64,000 nt of DNA from ZC4RG20 sp963782445 (lineage in GTDB: Bacteria; Pseudomonadota; Gammaproteobacteria; Steroidobacterales; Rariloculaceae), in assembly GCA_963782445.1 (NCBI GenBank), contig CAWAJM010000001.1, forward strand, positions 620,001 to 684,000, in the 5' to 3' direction. Position numbers and translations under genes: made by a program. Numbering within the stretch: the stretch's first letter is position 1; each line of letters begins with the position of its first letter. A model generated the notes under the pieces. It had not been told where the DNA came from, did no database searches, and saw only the letters and a list, made by a program, of their open reading frames with translations. This document shows positions 63,927-64,000 of the stretch, piece by piece.

Positions 63927-64000
63927 GTCAGTGCATTCCTGTGCATCTTCGGACGACCCGTGGGGCTCGGCGATCCGCTCCTGCCGAGGCGCGGTCTGCG

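Overview
The window is a GC-rich bacterial chromosome segment (roughly two-thirds G+C by eye) from a Gammaproteobacterium. The assignment rests on gene order: queA-tgt-yajC-secD-secF-suhB-trmJ-iscS-iscU-iscA-ndk-rlmN-pilF-rodZ-hisS-yfgM-bamB-der and xseA/guaB-guaA-tadA-mltF are the blocks known from Pseudomonas and relatives. A MetX-family protein of the Xanthomonas serine O-succinyltransferase type, a HiPIP and a type III polyketide synthase suggest a lineage near Xanthomonadales, Nevskiales or Steroidobacterales; I cannot place it more precisely.

Layout. 1-7.5 kb: end of an unidentified gene, zapE, acetoacetyl-CoA synthetase, ETF-ubiquinone oxidoreductase, xerD, dsbC and a tRNA-Leu. 7.5-13 kb: queuosine genes and the Sec accessory complex. 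13-24.9 kb: suhB, trmJ, a shortened Fe-S assembly operon, ndk, rlmN, pilus and envelope genes, hisS and der. Compared with Pseudomonas, cysE, iscR, hscB, hscA, fdx, iscX and ispG are absent from this block. 25-36 kb: serine O-succinyltransferase-like gene, xseA, guaBA, an SbcCD-like pair (yhaO-yhaN) lying between guaA and tadA, then two lytic transglycosylases. 39-46 kb: accessory genes, including a winged-helix regulator, a formaldehyde-activating enzyme homologue, an FKBP, a type III PKS, a HiPIP, an interrupted AraC regulator, a small outer-membrane barrel and DAHP synthase. 46-52 kb: frameshifted or decayed genes (IlvD/Edd dehydratase, FtsH remnant, MBL hydrolase). 52-60 kb: RRM protein, nhaA, FNT channel, cyclic-nucleotide-binding protein, second formaldehyde-activating homologue, lone receiver protein, potassium channel, tRNA-Ser and an MFS transporter. 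60-64 kb: a kinase/phosphatase/FHA set typical of type VI secretion control.

Main observations. (1) DAHP synthase has a textbook-looking attenuator: a 25-residue leader peptide with seven aromatic residues in an eight-residue run, then a strong intrinsic terminator just before the gene. (2) Three genes are frameshifted in the same way: each is repaired by removing one A from CGAACGTC to give CGACGTC. This points to a shared cause, either systematic sequence error or a mutable motif. (3) The Fe-S operon keeps only iscS, a scaffold lacking one of its three cysteines, and iscA. (4) cysE is missing where expected while a serine O-succinyltransferase-like gene lies nearby, suggesting an alternative cysteine route. 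(5) An ftsH copy has lost the core of its ATPase through two internal deletions.
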